Source: an uncultured Bacilli bacterium (GTDB taxonomy: Bacteria; Bacillota_I; Bacilli_A; RF39; UBA660). Taken from it: DNA of 36,736 nt. The stretch lies in assembly GCA_944350445.1 (NCBI GenBank), contig CALVOW010000015.1, positions 1 through 36,736 of the forward strand, written 5' to 3'. Positions 23,881 through 32,911 of this stretch are shown piece after piece; the stretch's first letter is position 1; each line of letters opens with the position of its first letter. The position numbers were made by a program, and so were the translations under genes. The notes under the pieces are model-generated. The model was not told the DNA's origin. It worked only from the letters and a program-made list of their open reading frames with translations, and searched no databases.

Positions 23881-24996
23881 ATGAAAACAAATAAAACTAG
23901 TTTAAATATTATCTTTTCACTTTTAATATTCTTTTTAGTTAGTGTTTTATCAATATATGCAACAAGAGTATTTTTAAATGATGCTTTTAAAAATCTTTAT
24001 TTAAAACAAATTGCTTTTTATTTAGTAGGTACCTCTTTTGTTGCTTTTTTAACTTATAAAGGCTTTTTTTTATTAAAAAAATATCATTTTTTAGTCTATA
24101 TAGGAATTAATATTTTGCTTTTATTTTTATTAATTTTTGGAGTTTCTATTAATGGTAGTAAATGTTGGTTATTTATTGGGCCGATTAGCTTTCAGCCAAG
24201 TGAATTTATGAAAATTAGTTTAATTATTACTTTGGCTAGAACAGTTGAAAAATATAGAAATAAGAAAAAATATGATTTGAAACAAGAATTTATAATACTT
24301 TTAAAACTTTTTCTTTTAACACTTATTCCTAGTGTTTTAACTTTTTTAGAACCGGATACTGGAGTTGTTATAATTTATTTTTTAATTTTTCTTGTCTTTG
24401 TTTTCTTTTTAAAACTTAATAAACGATGGTATATCTTTTTTTCTTTAAGTTTTTTAGTTTTAATTCTAAGTTTTTTAGGTTTATATTTTTTTAAACAAGA
24501 TCTATTTTTAAATCTTGTTGGCGAAGATATTTTTTATCGCTTAGATAGAATTTTAAATTGGGCTAGTAGTAGTGGATACCAATTAGAAAATAGTTTAATA
24601 GCCATTGGAGCTAGTGGTCTTACGGGCTTTGGATATTTACAAAATCCTGTTTATTTTCCCGAACCACAAACGGATTTTATATTTGCAACTTATGCTGCTA
24701 ATTTTGGTTTTTTAGGTTGTTTGTTTTTAATTTTTGTTATTATTATTTTTGATACGACAATCTTAAAAATGTTAAAGAAAAAAATAAAATTGGTTGATAA
24801 ATATATTATTTTAGGTATTTTTATTATGTTATTTTATGGTCAAGTGCAAAATATTAGTATGACTTTAGGTCTTTTACCAATTACAGGAATTCCCTTGCCT
24901 TTCATTAGTTATGGGGGAACTAGTTTACTTTCTTATATGGTTTCGATTGGACTTATTTTAAATATTCATGCAAATTTTTTAAAGTATAGGAATTAA
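23881..24996 (+). CDS. SEDS-family peptidoglycan glycosyltransferase (FtsW/RodA/SpoVE type)
   Basis: 371 residues with about ten transmembrane helices. SEDS proteins polymerise lipid II with a partner class B penicillin-binding protein. Family motifs are present: GSKCWLFIGPISFQPSEFMK (92-111), EPDTG with the key Asp159, PEPQTDFIFA and GIPLPFISYGGTS near the C-terminus. Whether it serves division, elongation or cortex synthesis cannot be settled. Adjacent cotJ genes and the signal-less LysM gene make a SpoVE-like role reasonable. No Shine-Dalgarno sequence precedes the ATG, so translation may be weak or leaderless. Confidence 0.93.
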   Translation: MKTNKTSLNIIFSLLIFFLVSVLSIYATRVFLNDAFKNLYLKQIAFYLVGTSFVAFLTYKGFFLLKKYHFLVYIGINILLLFLLIFGVSINGSKCWLFIGPISFQPSEFMKISLIITLARTVEKYRNKKKYDLKQEFIILLKLFLLTLIPSVLTFLEPDTGVVIIYFLIFLVFVFFLKLNKRWYIFFSLSFLVLILSFLGLYFFKQDLFLNLVGEDIFYRLDRILNWASSSGYQLENSLIAIGASGLTGFGYLQNPVYFPEPQTDFIFATYAANFGFLGCLFLIFVIIIFDTTILKMLKKKIKLVDKYIILGIFIMLFYGQVQNISMTLGLLPITGIPLPFISYGGTSLLSYMVSIGLILNIHANFLKYRN

Positions 24997-25032
24997 GAAT
25001 TTTTTTAAGAATAAAATAAGTTAGGTGGTAAA

Positions 25033-26229
25033 ATGCAAAAAGTTATTATTAATCCTGGATCTGGGGGGAGTGATTCAGGCAATGTTAGTTCTAATTTAAT
25101 TGAAAAAGATTTTAATTTAGAAATTGCTAAGGCTATTTATGATAATTTAAAAGATTTAGGAATTGATGCTTATTTACTAAGAGATAGTGATGAAACTTTA
25201 TCGAACTCAGAGAGATTAAGAAAAGTAGAAAGTTTAATTAATGAAGGAGATACTGTAATTCTCTTAACTAATGTTTTATCAGGTGGAAATGATTCGGGAG
25301 CGGAAATTATTTATGCTTTAAAAGATGAAGATAAATTAGCAAGTATGATTAGTAATAATATTGAAAGTATTGGTCAAAATGTTATTAAATATTATCAATT
25401 ACGAGATCCCTTAAATACTTCTCAAGACTTTTATGAAATAATTAAAGACGCCGGTAATACTGAAAGTTTAATTGTTAGTTTTGGTTATGTTGATAATGCT
25501 TTTGATAATAATTTTGTTTTAGATAATACCATAGAATTAGCATCAGCTGTTAGTAATGCTATTTATGATTATTTAAAAGGAGAAAACATCTATATAGTTA
25601 AAGCAGGCGATAATTTATATCAAATAGCTAATAAATTCAATACGACAGTTTTAAAAATTAAAGAGTTAAATAACTTAGGAAATAATGCTTTAACAATAGG
25701 TCAAGAATTAATTATTCCCAAAGAAGAAACAACAGAGTTACCATCTTCAAATGAAAATTTTATCATTTATACAGTAAAATCTGGAGATTCTTTATATTCA
25801 ATTGCTAGAAACTATGGGACAACCATTAACGTTTTAAAAGATGTTAATAATTTAACCAGTGATACATTAAGTAATGGACAAGTTTTAAAAATTCCTGGTA
25901 AAAGCGATGAAAATATTAAAAATTATATTAATTATACAGTAAAACCAGGGGATAGTTTATATAAAATAGCCGGACTTTATGAGACATCAGTTAACGAAAT
26001 TAAAAATATAAATGGTTTAGTAAATAATAATTTAGAAATTAATCAAGTTTTAAAAATACCAACTACTTCTTCTAATCAAGTTAATTATATTAATTATAAA
26101 GTTAAATCAGGGGATAGTTTATATAAAATTGCTAATCTTTATGATGTAACAGTTAATGAGATTAAAAATTTAAATAATTTAACAAGTAATAATTTAGCAA
26201 TTGATCAAGTTTTAAAAATACCTATTTAA
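25033..26229 (+). CDS. Degenerate amidase_3-like protein with four LysM domains
   Basis: 398 residues. Residues 1-182 follow the amidase_3 fold of N-acetylmuramoyl-L-alanine amidases, but the zinc and catalytic residues are changed. The usual DPGHGG is NPGSGG (Ser10), the second His is Thr79, and the catalytic Glu of VExGF is Ser149; only Glu24 remains. Four LysM modules follow (from about 187, 246, 296 and 353), each starting Y-x-VK-x-GD and ending near Q-x-L-x-IP. There is no signal peptide, so the product should stay in the cytoplasm, as mother-cell spore-coat LysM proteins such as SafA do. I infer a peptidoglycan-binding structural protein, not a hydrolase. AGGTGG lies upstream. Confidence 0.85.
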   Translation: MQKVIINPGSGGSDSGNVSSNLIEKDFNLEIAKAIYDNLKDLGIDAYLLRDSDETLSNSERLRKVESLINEGDTVILLTNVLSGGNDSGAEIIYALKDEDKLASMISNNIESIGQNVIKYYQLRDPLNTSQDFYEIIKDAGNTESLIVSFGYVDNAFDNNFVLDNTIELASAVSNAIYDYLKGENIYIVKAGDNLYQIANKFNTTVLKIKELNNLGNNALTIGQELIIPKEETTELPSSNENFIIYTVKSGDSLYSIARNYGTTINVLKDVNNLTSDTLSNGQVLKIPGKSDENIKNYINYTVKPGDSLYKIAGLYETSVNEIKNINGLVNNNLEINQVLKIPTTSSNQVNYINYKVKSGDSLYKIANLYDVTVNEIKNLNNLTSNNLAIDQVLKIPI

Positions 26230-26242
26230 GAAAGAAATTAAG

Positions 26243-26268
26243 GAAAGAAATTAGTTCTTTCTTTTTTT
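26243..26268 (+). terminator. Terminator after the LysM gene
   Basis: GAAAGAA-ATTAG-TTCTTTC gives a 7-bp stem and 5-base loop followed by seven T. Confidence 0.75.
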
Positions 26269-26370
26269 ATTACGAATAAAATAGAATGGGATAAAAAGGA
26301 GTTCTTTTTTTTAGTTTTCGGTTTAAAAATAATTAAAAATAAAAAATTTACACAATTTGACAATTAATTT

Positions 26371-26399
26371 TTGATTTTAAGAGTGATACTAATTATAAT
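26371..26399 (+). promoter_or_regulatory. Promoter of the sortase-pilus operon
   Basis: TTGATT (26371-26376), 17 bases, TATAAT (26394-26399). A perfect TTGACA at 26357 lies 31 bases from this -10 and is not matched to another. The transcript leader is about 65 bases. Confidence 0.65.
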
Positions 26400-26468
26400 A
26401 GTTAGCCATAAAAGTTATATGTGTTTGTAGTTTTGGTTTTAAATTAGAAAATTTTGAGGTGGGTTTTG

Positions 26469-26849
26469 ATGAATGATAAAGAATTAAAAAAATTAAATCG
26501 AAAAGAATTGTTAGAAATTTTATTATCTCAGGCCAAATTAATTGAAGAATTAGAAAGTGAATTAGCAAGAACGCAAAAAGAGTTAAATAATAAAACTATT
26601 ATCCTTAAAGAAGCTGGTTCAATTGCTGAAGCAACTCTTAGGTTAAGTGGCATTTTTGAAAAAGCTCAAGAAGTTGCTGACGAATATTTAAATAGTATTA
26701 AAGAAAGCAAAGATTTATTAGTTAAAAATGAAAAGAATAAAAAAAATAGTAAAACAAGTGATGGTTTAAAAGCTCATGTTACTTGTCAAAAAGATGATAA
26801 AAATTTTAAAAGAAGAAAAGGGAAAATGAGTGATGAAAAAAATAATTAA
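26469..26849 (+). CDS. Small coiled-coil protein at the head of the pilus operon
   Basis: 126 residues. Charged and helical throughout; residues 8-45 form a likely coiled coil (LIEELESELARTQKELNNK). GSIAEATLRLSGIFEKAQEV is followed by a Lys-rich, disordered tail with one Cys. There is no membrane segment, so it is cytoplasmic. Small proteins of this kind are often seen before the signal peptidase in Gram-positive pilus operons, but I know no assigned function. ATG at 26469 is chosen because GAGGTGG ends six bases before it. The end overlaps the signal peptidase start. Confidence 0.75.
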   Translation: MNDKELKKLNRKELLEILLSQAKLIEELESELARTQKELNNKTIILKEAGSIAEATLRLSGIFEKAQEVADEYLNSIKESKDLLVKNEKNKKNSKTSDGLKAHVTCQKDDKNFKRRKGKMSDEKNN

Positions 26850-27435
26850 TAAGAGTAAGGAGAAAATAGATTGTAAATCTTTAACAGTCGAGCAATTAGA
26901 AAAAGAGTTAAAGCGTGAGACTTATCGATCTAGGTATTTTAAAATATTAACTAGTACAATTTATGCTTTGATAATAGTTGCGGCGGTAGCAGCCTTGGTT
27001 GCAACGTTTGTAATACCGGTTTTACAAATTAGTGGATCATCAATGCAACCGACTTTTACCGAAGGGGAAATAGTACTTTCGGTTAAAACGAATAATTTAA
27101 AACAAGGTGATATTATTGCGTTTTATCATGGGAATAAAATTTTAGTTAAAAGAGTAATTGCTGGACCTGGAAGTTTTGTAAATATTACAATTGATGGAGA
27201 TGTTTATGTGGATGGAGTTTTATTAGATGAACCTTACATTCAAGAAAAAATGTTAGGAGACACGAATATTACTTATCCTTATCAAGTACCAGATGGTGAG
27301 TGGTTTGTCCTTGGTGATCAACGGGAAGTTTCAATTGACTCTAGAAATACAGAAATTGGTTGTGTTAGTCAAGATGATCTTGTTGGAAAAGTTGTTTTTC
27401 GAGTTTGGCCACTTAATAAATTTGGAAAAATATAA
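26833..27435 (+). CDS. lepB: Type I signal peptidase of the pilus operon
   Basis: 200 residues. A cytoplasmic helical N-terminus (about 1-36) leads to one transmembrane segment (about 39-62). The catalytic Ser70 lies in SGSSMQPT and Lys106 in LVKRVIAGPG; the Ser/Lys dyad marks the P-type enzyme. GDQREVSIDSR is the late family motif. It likely removes the signal peptides of the pilins encoded downstream. A GTG three bases earlier (26830) could also start translation. It overlaps the coiled-coil gene. Confidence 0.93.
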   Translation: MKKIINKSKEKIDCKSLTVEQLEKELKRETYRSRYFKILTSTIYALIIVAAVAALVATFVIPVLQISGSSMQPTFTEGEIVLSVKTNNLKQGDIIAFYHGNKILVKRVIAGPGSFVNITIDGDVYVDGVLLDEPYIQEKMLGDTNITYPYQVPDGEWFVLGDQREVSIDSRNTEIGCVSQDDLVGKVVFRVWPLNKFGKI

Positions 27436-27483
27436 TTATTTAAATATGTTTTGTTTCAAAGACATTTGGAAAGGAAAATACCT

Positions 27484-30400
27484 ATGAATAAAAATTTGTT
27501 AACAAAAATTAAAAATTATTTATCTAATTACGATAAAAAGGTAAGGCATCGAAAAATATTTGCTGGGTTAGCAGTTATTGTTGCTTTTTGTACGATTTTG
27601 GCTTTAATTAAACCAGCTATTACCTTAGAAAACACATTGATTTGTGAAAGGGAAGAGCATGTTCATAGTGAAAATTGCTATACTGATGAATTTATTTGTG
27701 AGGAAACTGCTGAAAATTTAAATAATGATAGCTGTTATCAGTTAGTTTTAACTTGTGAAAAAGAGGAACATACTCATGATGAAAATTGTTATCAAAAAGC
27801 TAAGAGTTCTAGTACGGAAATTGAAATAACTCCAATCGAAGATAATTTCGAAATAGCAACTTTTGAAGCTCGAAGTACAACTTCTGTAATTGCTAATTTA
27901 ACTATTTATGCTACTAATTATTATAGTTCTGCTTATAATAATGCTATTTTGGCTTATAGTAATGCCTCAGGGCAAACAGTTGCTAATGTTTTATCAACAA
28001 CTATGTCATATACATATTGGACAGCCTTAGTTGTTGAAAATCAAAATGGAAATTATGTGGTAAATAATATTATTGGAAGTGGTTCTCCAAAAAACACCTT
28101 AGTAGTTCCTCAAAATGGTTTTATAATTTTAGTTAATGATTCTACTTCAATTGCTGCTATTTCTCAGGTTATTGTTGGAGCGATTGTTACTTCTAATTTT
28201 GATTTTACAAATCAAAATTATAATCCAGCCGGTCTTGGTACTTTAAGTTTTTCTATGGAAGTAGATGTAGGTGAAGAGAAACCAACAATTGATAATAGTT
28301 CAAAATTGCATATTGTTGAAGGGGCTGACACTAAGGATTTAATTGAAGTTAATTTATATAATTATGGTACAGCTATTAATAGTATGTATGATCAAAATAA
28401 AAAATATCCTGGTTTTCAACAAAATGGTGGAACTAAAAACATTAGTACTTTCGATGAATATAGTTTTAATTTTGGTGATAATATAACAGCTGAAATTTCT
28501 AATATTAGAAATAATATTACACATTCCGGTGATACATTAGATATTAATTCAACCAATACTAAAGAAAATAATAGTATTAATCGCCCAATTTCTGGGGTTA
28601 TGAATTCGACTTTAATTAATGGCTATCCAGCTTTAAAAGATGGTAGTAGTTTAGCTTATTTATTTACGCAAAATGCTAGTACTTCAACTACAAAGAAAAA
28701 TACAGAAAGTATTAATGGTTTATTTCAATATAATAGTACAACTGGGGCTTATAGTTATAATAGTCGAGAAAATCATGCCCAGTTTAATGCTAGCAATAAT
28801 ACTTTCACTTTGTATCAAGAAATTATTACTTCTAATTTTATGATGTATCCATTTGGAAACTTCTTACCATTTAATAGTATAGTAACGGAAGCAACCCAAG
28901 CAAGCACCATTGATCGTAGTTATTTTGAAATGATTGCTAATAGTGCTTTATATAAAGCCAATAATGGTTATGGTAGTAGTTATTCGCAATTAGCATCATC
29001 TCTAACGCAATTTATTAAATTAATGGATGCGGAATATGGTTCTAATTGGGATTCGGGAACCGCTGCTAGTGCTTATTTTAAATATGCTGCTAATTTAAAT
29101 GATCAAGTTATTTCGACAAGTAGTTTAAGTAATGTTTATTCGATTGATTATGATGAAGCAACTGATTTCTTTTTTGGACTAGAAATGAAAATGAATTTCA
29201 TGCAACCAAAAGATGGAAAAACCGGGCAAACCGGTGAAGAGTTGATGAAATTCTACTTTACTGGTGATGATGATGTTTGGGTTTATATAGATGGAATTTT
29301 ATTTCTAGATTTATCAGGAATTCATCGTCATGTCGGTGGAGAAATAGATTTTTACAATGGTGTTGTTAATTATTATGATTTAGATATTGCAACAGGTGAT
29401 GTTAAAGAAACACCAACGAAAACTGTAACTTTTAGAGAAATATTAGAAAGTGCAACGGGAAACGCTAATAGTTTAAATGAAAAAGGAACTTTTGAAAATT
29501 ATTCTACACATACTTTTAATTTCTATTATATGGAGCGTGGTTCTGGATCAGGAGTTATGCGAATGAATTTTAATATGCCTCTTTTAAAGAAAAATTCTAT
29601 TTCGGTAACCAAAGAATTAACAGTTGATGATGGATCTTCGCTTGGAAATCCTGATTTTAAATTTCAAATATTAAAGGCAACTGGCGATATTAAAACGGAA
29701 ATTCCTTTTATTGGTGAAGGAACAATATATGATGTTTACAATGAAAGTGGTATAAAAGTGCGAACTGGTACGGTTTTAGCAAACGGAATTTTTACTTTAA
29801 AAGCTGGAGAAACAGCTGTTTTTAGTGAAATAGATGAAAATGCTGGTCAATATTATGTTCGGGAATTACTAGATAAAGAATGGGCATCTCAATATAAACA
29901 AGTGACTGTTGATGGTGAGGTTACTTTGGTAAATTCTTATAATGATATTACAATTGGAACAGAAAAATTTTCGGGAATTGAAACAGCAATTAAAGATGCT
30001 AGTAGTGGTAATACATATTTTAACTTTAATAATCGAATTGATACCAATAAATATGGTTCTTTAAAAATATTAAAAGTAATTTCTGGATCAGGGACAACTT
30101 CTTTAACAAGAAACTTTAATTTTACGGTTAAAATAGATGGAATTCTTTTACCAGTTGGTACAACTTATTATGTTAAAAACAAAGAAACTAACGAAGTAGT
30201 TACCAAAACGGTTCAACTTGAAGGAATTATTACTTTTTCTTCTCAAGAAGAAGTAGAAATTAACAATATATTAGTTGGTAGTACTTATGAAGTAGTCGAG
30301 GAAACTTTAAGTGATTATACAACAAGTTATGATAATAATACGGGTTTAATTAGTGAATTAAATCAAGAAGTAACTGTTACAATTACTAATACGGAAAAAA

Positions 30401-31296
30401 GTTCAAATATTGAAATTCCTATTTTAAAAACGATTGAAAATCCTGATGGTAAAAAGCATGATTATACGTTTAAATTAATTCAGGTAACTGATGAAACCGG
30501 TTTAACTGGTATTCCAGGTTCGACAATGACAACAACGATTGAAGATGTTGAAACAAGTAAAGAAGGAAGTTTTACAATTACTTATTATGAGCCTGATTAT
30601 AATTCTGGTGATAAACTTTACTATAAAATTAGTGAAGAAGTTAATAACAGTGACTCTAATACTAAATATGATGAAACTTTATATATTGTTGAAGTTACAA
30701 TTCAAAAAGAAACTGATTTTCAAGCTATGATTACCAAAATTATTAAAAATGGTGAAAATGTTTCAAATATTGAATTTAAAAATCAAATACTTACTAATTT
30801 AATTGTTTCCAAAGAAGTAAGAGAAAATATTTCTAATTCAGCTATTTTTGATTTTACGATTGAAGGTACTTATCAAGGAAAAGATGTTAATGCAACTTAT
30901 AAAGGTCTTTTAAAAAGTGGTCAAGAGACAATTGAAAAAGATATAATTTTTACAAATGGAAGGGCAACAATTCAATTAAAACATAATGAAGAGCTTACTA
31001 TTCTTGGACTTCCATATGGAATGGATTATAAAATAACGGAAACTAGTACAGATGGTTATGTTGTTTTATATCAAATTAATCCTGATAATAATGAAGATAT
31101 TTATGAAGGAAATTTCGTATCTGGAGAATTAAGTGATAATAATCATGTTAAATTTATAAACGTTGGAGGTTATCAACTTCCGGAAACTGGTAGTAGCCAG
31201 ACTTTAATTTTGTTAATAATAGGTACATTATTGACAATAATTCCTATTATTTATACAGGATATATGTTTTACATTAAGGAAAAGAAGGTGAGCTGA
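27484..31296 (+). CDS. LPETG-anchored ancillary (tip) pilin with fibro-slime-like and Cna-B domains
   Basis: 1270 residues. A long leader with hydrophobic segment (about 25-42) ends in KPAITLE. Two C-x4-H-x-H-x3-CY motifs follow (C54/H59/H61/C65 and C91/H96/H98/C102). A large beta region includes a PA14/fibro-slime-type segment near 592-630 (TGDDDVWVYIDGILFLDLSG, then HRHVGGEIDF). Several Cna-B/SpaA-like repeats occupy about 705-1225. The sorting signal is LPETG at 1232, a hydrophobic helix and a basic tail. By position and size it should be the adhesive tip subunit, joined by the pilus sortase. ATG at 27484 is chosen from AAAGGAAA upstream; a TTG at 27451 lacks such a site. Confidence 0.92.
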   Translation: MNKNLLTKIKNYLSNYDKKVRHRKIFAGLAVIVAFCTILALIKPAITLENTLICEREEHVHSENCYTDEFICEETAENLNNDSCYQLVLTCEKEEHTHDENCYQKAKSSSTEIEITPIEDNFEIATFEARSTTSVIANLTIYATNYYSSAYNNAILAYSNASGQTVANVLSTTMSYTYWTALVVENQNGNYVVNNIIGSGSPKNTLVVPQNGFIILVNDSTSIAAISQVIVGAIVTSNFDFTNQNYNPAGLGTLSFSMEVDVGEEKPTIDNSSKLHIVEGADTKDLIEVNLYNYGTAINSMYDQNKKYPGFQQNGGTKNISTFDEYSFNFGDNITAEISNIRNNITHSGDTLDINSTNTKENNSINRPISGVMNSTLINGYPALKDGSSLAYLFTQNASTSTTKKNTESINGLFQYNSTTGAYSYNSRENHAQFNASNNTFTLYQEIITSNFMMYPFGNFLPFNSIVTEATQASTIDRSYFEMIANSALYKANNGYGSSYSQLASSLTQFIKLMDAEYGSNWDSGTAASAYFKYAANLNDQVISTSSLSNVYSIDYDEATDFFFGLEMKMNFMQPKDGKTGQTGEELMKFYFTGDDDVWVYIDGILFLDLSGIHRHVGGEIDFYNGVVNYYDLDIATGDVKETPTKTVTFREILESATGNANSLNEKGTFENYSTHTFNFYYMERGSGSGVMRMNFNMPLLKKNSISVTKELTVDDGSSLGNPDFKFQILKATGDIKTEIPFIGEGTIYDVYNESGIKVRTGTVLANGIFTLKAGETAVFSEIDENAGQYYVRELLDKEWASQYKQVTVDGEVTLVNSYNDITIGTEKFSGIETAIKDASSGNTYFNFNNRIDTNKYGSLKILKVISGSGTTSLTRNFNFTVKIDGILLPVGTTYYVKNKETNEVVTKTVQLEGIITFSSQEEVEINNILVGSTYEVVEETLSDYTTSYDNNTGLISELNQEVTVTITNTEKSSNIEIPILKTIENPDGKKHDYTFKLIQVTDETGLTGIPGSTMTTTIEDVETSKEGSFTITYYEPDYNSGDKLYYKISEEVNNSDSNTKYDETLYIVEVTIQKETDFQAMITKIIKNGENVSNIEFKNQILTNLIVSKEVRENISNSAIFDFTIEGTYQGKDVNATYKGLLKSGQETIEKDIIFTNGRATIQLKHNEELTILGLPYGMDYKITETSTDGYVVLYQINPDNNEDIYEGNFVSGELSDNNHVKFINVGGYQLPETGSSQTLILLIIGTLLTIIPIIYTGYMFYIKEKKVS

Positions 31297-31318
31297 CTTC
31301 CGAGACTTAAAAGTAAAA

Positions 31319-31324
31319 TATAAT
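31319..31324 (+). promoter_or_regulatory. Possible internal -10 element before the major pilin
   Basis: TATAAT lies 31 bases before the major pilin start. No good -35 is found at 16-18 bases, so an extra promoter is only possible. Confidence 0.3.
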
Positions 31325-31354
31325 CCATACATAAAAAAGAAAGGAAACACAAAG

Positions 31355-32848
31355 ATGAAAAAAATATTTAAAATGATGTTTGTATTAGCTTTATTACTAG
31401 TACAACTTGTACCAGCAACATTGGTAAATGCTGTATCTGGTACGAATACAAATAATGGTAAAATTACCATCAATAATGTTTCAGAAGATAAGACTTATGC
31501 AATTTATCAAATTTTACAATTAGAGTCTTATAATACTGACACGAATTCATATTCTTATAAGGTAGTTTCTGATACTTGGAAAACATTTCTTAATGGTGCA
31601 GGATCTGCTTATGTTGAAGTAAATGAACAAGACTATGTAACATGGAAAAGTGGTGCTGATGAAATAGCTTTTTCAAAATTAGCTCTTGAATATGCTAAGG
31701 AAAATAATATTCCTGCAACGAAAACAATTACAGCCAATGAGGAAACTATTAAAAATGATGCTGGAGTAGATTATATTGAATTTACTGATTTAAATCTTGG
31801 TTATTATTTAGTAGATTCTTCACTTGGTACTTTATGTGGCTTAACAACAACTAAACCAAATGCTTCTGTTAACGAAAAAAATACAGTGCCTACTGTTAAC
31901 AAGGAAGTAAAAGAAGATTCAACTGGAGAATATACCGATTCTAATACAGCTCAAATTGGTCAAGAAGTTGAATTTAAAACAACAATTACAATTGGTGAAG
32001 GTGCTATTAACTATGTCTTATATGATAAAATGAGTGAAGGACTTAGTTATGTTCCAAATTCAATTGTTGTTAATAAAGTAGCAAGTGATGGAACTGAAAG
32101 TTTAGTTACTGATACAAATTATACTGTTACAACACCTAGTGAGTATACATTTGTAATTACCTTTAATAATACTTATATTGCAACATTAAGTGATACAGAT
32201 AAACTTGTTGTTACTTATAAAGCTATTTTAAATGATAAAGCTGTTGTTGAAGGAAATGGAAATCCTAATGAAACTTTCTTAAAGTATGGTGATGATACTA
32301 ATCATACAACTGATACTGATACAACTTTAACTTATACTTATGATTTTGAAATAGTAAAAACAAAAACTGATTATAAAATATTAACAGGAGCGGAATTTGC
32401 TTTATACACATCAGCAACTGGTGGTACTGCTATCCCACTTATAGCTTTAACAGATGAAGGAGATTATAAGGTATATCGTGTAGCAACCACAGAAGAAGCA
32501 AGTGATCCTGAATTCAAATCAGCTGTAATTCAAGCTGGAAAAGTAATAATTAGAGGCTTAGATAAAGATACATATTACTTAGAAGAAACGAAAGCCCCAG
32601 AAGGATACAATAAATTACCAGCTCGAGTAGATTTTACTGTAACTGGAACTAGTAGTGATGATTTATTAGTTACTGATGAAGTATATCAAACTAATCATGG
32701 ATTAGTAGTTGTTAATAAAACAGGTGCTGAACTTCCATCAACAGGTGGTATTGGTACAATGTTATTCATTTTAATTGGTTCAGTAATGGTAATTGGCTTT
32801 GGAATATTACTAGTAACTAAATTAAGAATGGCAAAAATTGAAGACTAA
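31355..32848 (+). CDS. Major pilin (SpaA/Cna-B type, LPSTG-anchored)
   Basis: 497 residues. The signal peptide ends near VNA (24-26 region). NTVPTVNKEVKED (about 175-187) is the pilin motif whose lysine (182 or 185) would be joined to the next subunit. A central isopeptide-type domain follows. The C-terminal Cna-B/SpaA domain contains the E-box YYLEETKAPEGYN, whose Glu promotes an intramolecular Lys-Asn bond. The sorting signal is LPSTG at 460, then a hydrophobic helix and a charged tail. Being the middle gene before the class C sortase, it is the likely shaft subunit. AAAGGAAA precedes the start. Confidence 0.94.
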   Translation: MKKIFKMMFVLALLLVQLVPATLVNAVSGTNTNNGKITINNVSEDKTYAIYQILQLESYNTDTNSYSYKVVSDTWKTFLNGAGSAYVEVNEQDYVTWKSGADEIAFSKLALEYAKENNIPATKTITANEETIKNDAGVDYIEFTDLNLGYYLVDSSLGTLCGLTTTKPNASVNEKNTVPTVNKEVKEDSTGEYTDSNTAQIGQEVEFKTTITIGEGAINYVLYDKMSEGLSYVPNSIVVNKVASDGTESLVTDTNYTVTTPSEYTFVITFNNTYIATLSDTDKLVVTYKAILNDKAVVEGNGNPNETFLKYGDDTNHTTDTDTTLTYTYDFEIVKTKTDYKILTGAEFALYTSATGGTAIPLIALTDEGDYKVYRVATTEEASDPEFKSAVIQAGKVIIRGLDKDTYYLEETKAPEGYNKLPARVDFTVTGTSSDDLLVTDEVYQTNHGLVVVNKTGAELPSTGGIGTMLFILIGSVMVIGFGILLVTKLRMAKIED

Positions 32849-32860
32849 AATAAGAATAAT

Positions 32861-32884
32861 CTAGGGAAGATTTTTCTTCCCTAG
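32861..32884 (+). other. Perfect hairpin between major pilin and sortase genes
   Basis: CTAGGGAAGA and TCTTCCCTAG form a perfect 10-bp stem with a TTTT loop. The sequence after it (AAATTATATA) is not a T-run, so it is not a standard terminator. It may protect the abundant pilin mRNA from 3' decay or reduce read-through. Confidence 0.6.
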
Positions 32885-32911
32885 AAATTATATATAATGG
32901 AGAGGAGACTT

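Noticed and set aside
31228-31473. Minus-strand open frame between the two large pilins
   Set aside because: It is opposite the end of the tip pilin and the signal peptide of the major pilin, both well supported; hydrophobic content is a mirror of those.
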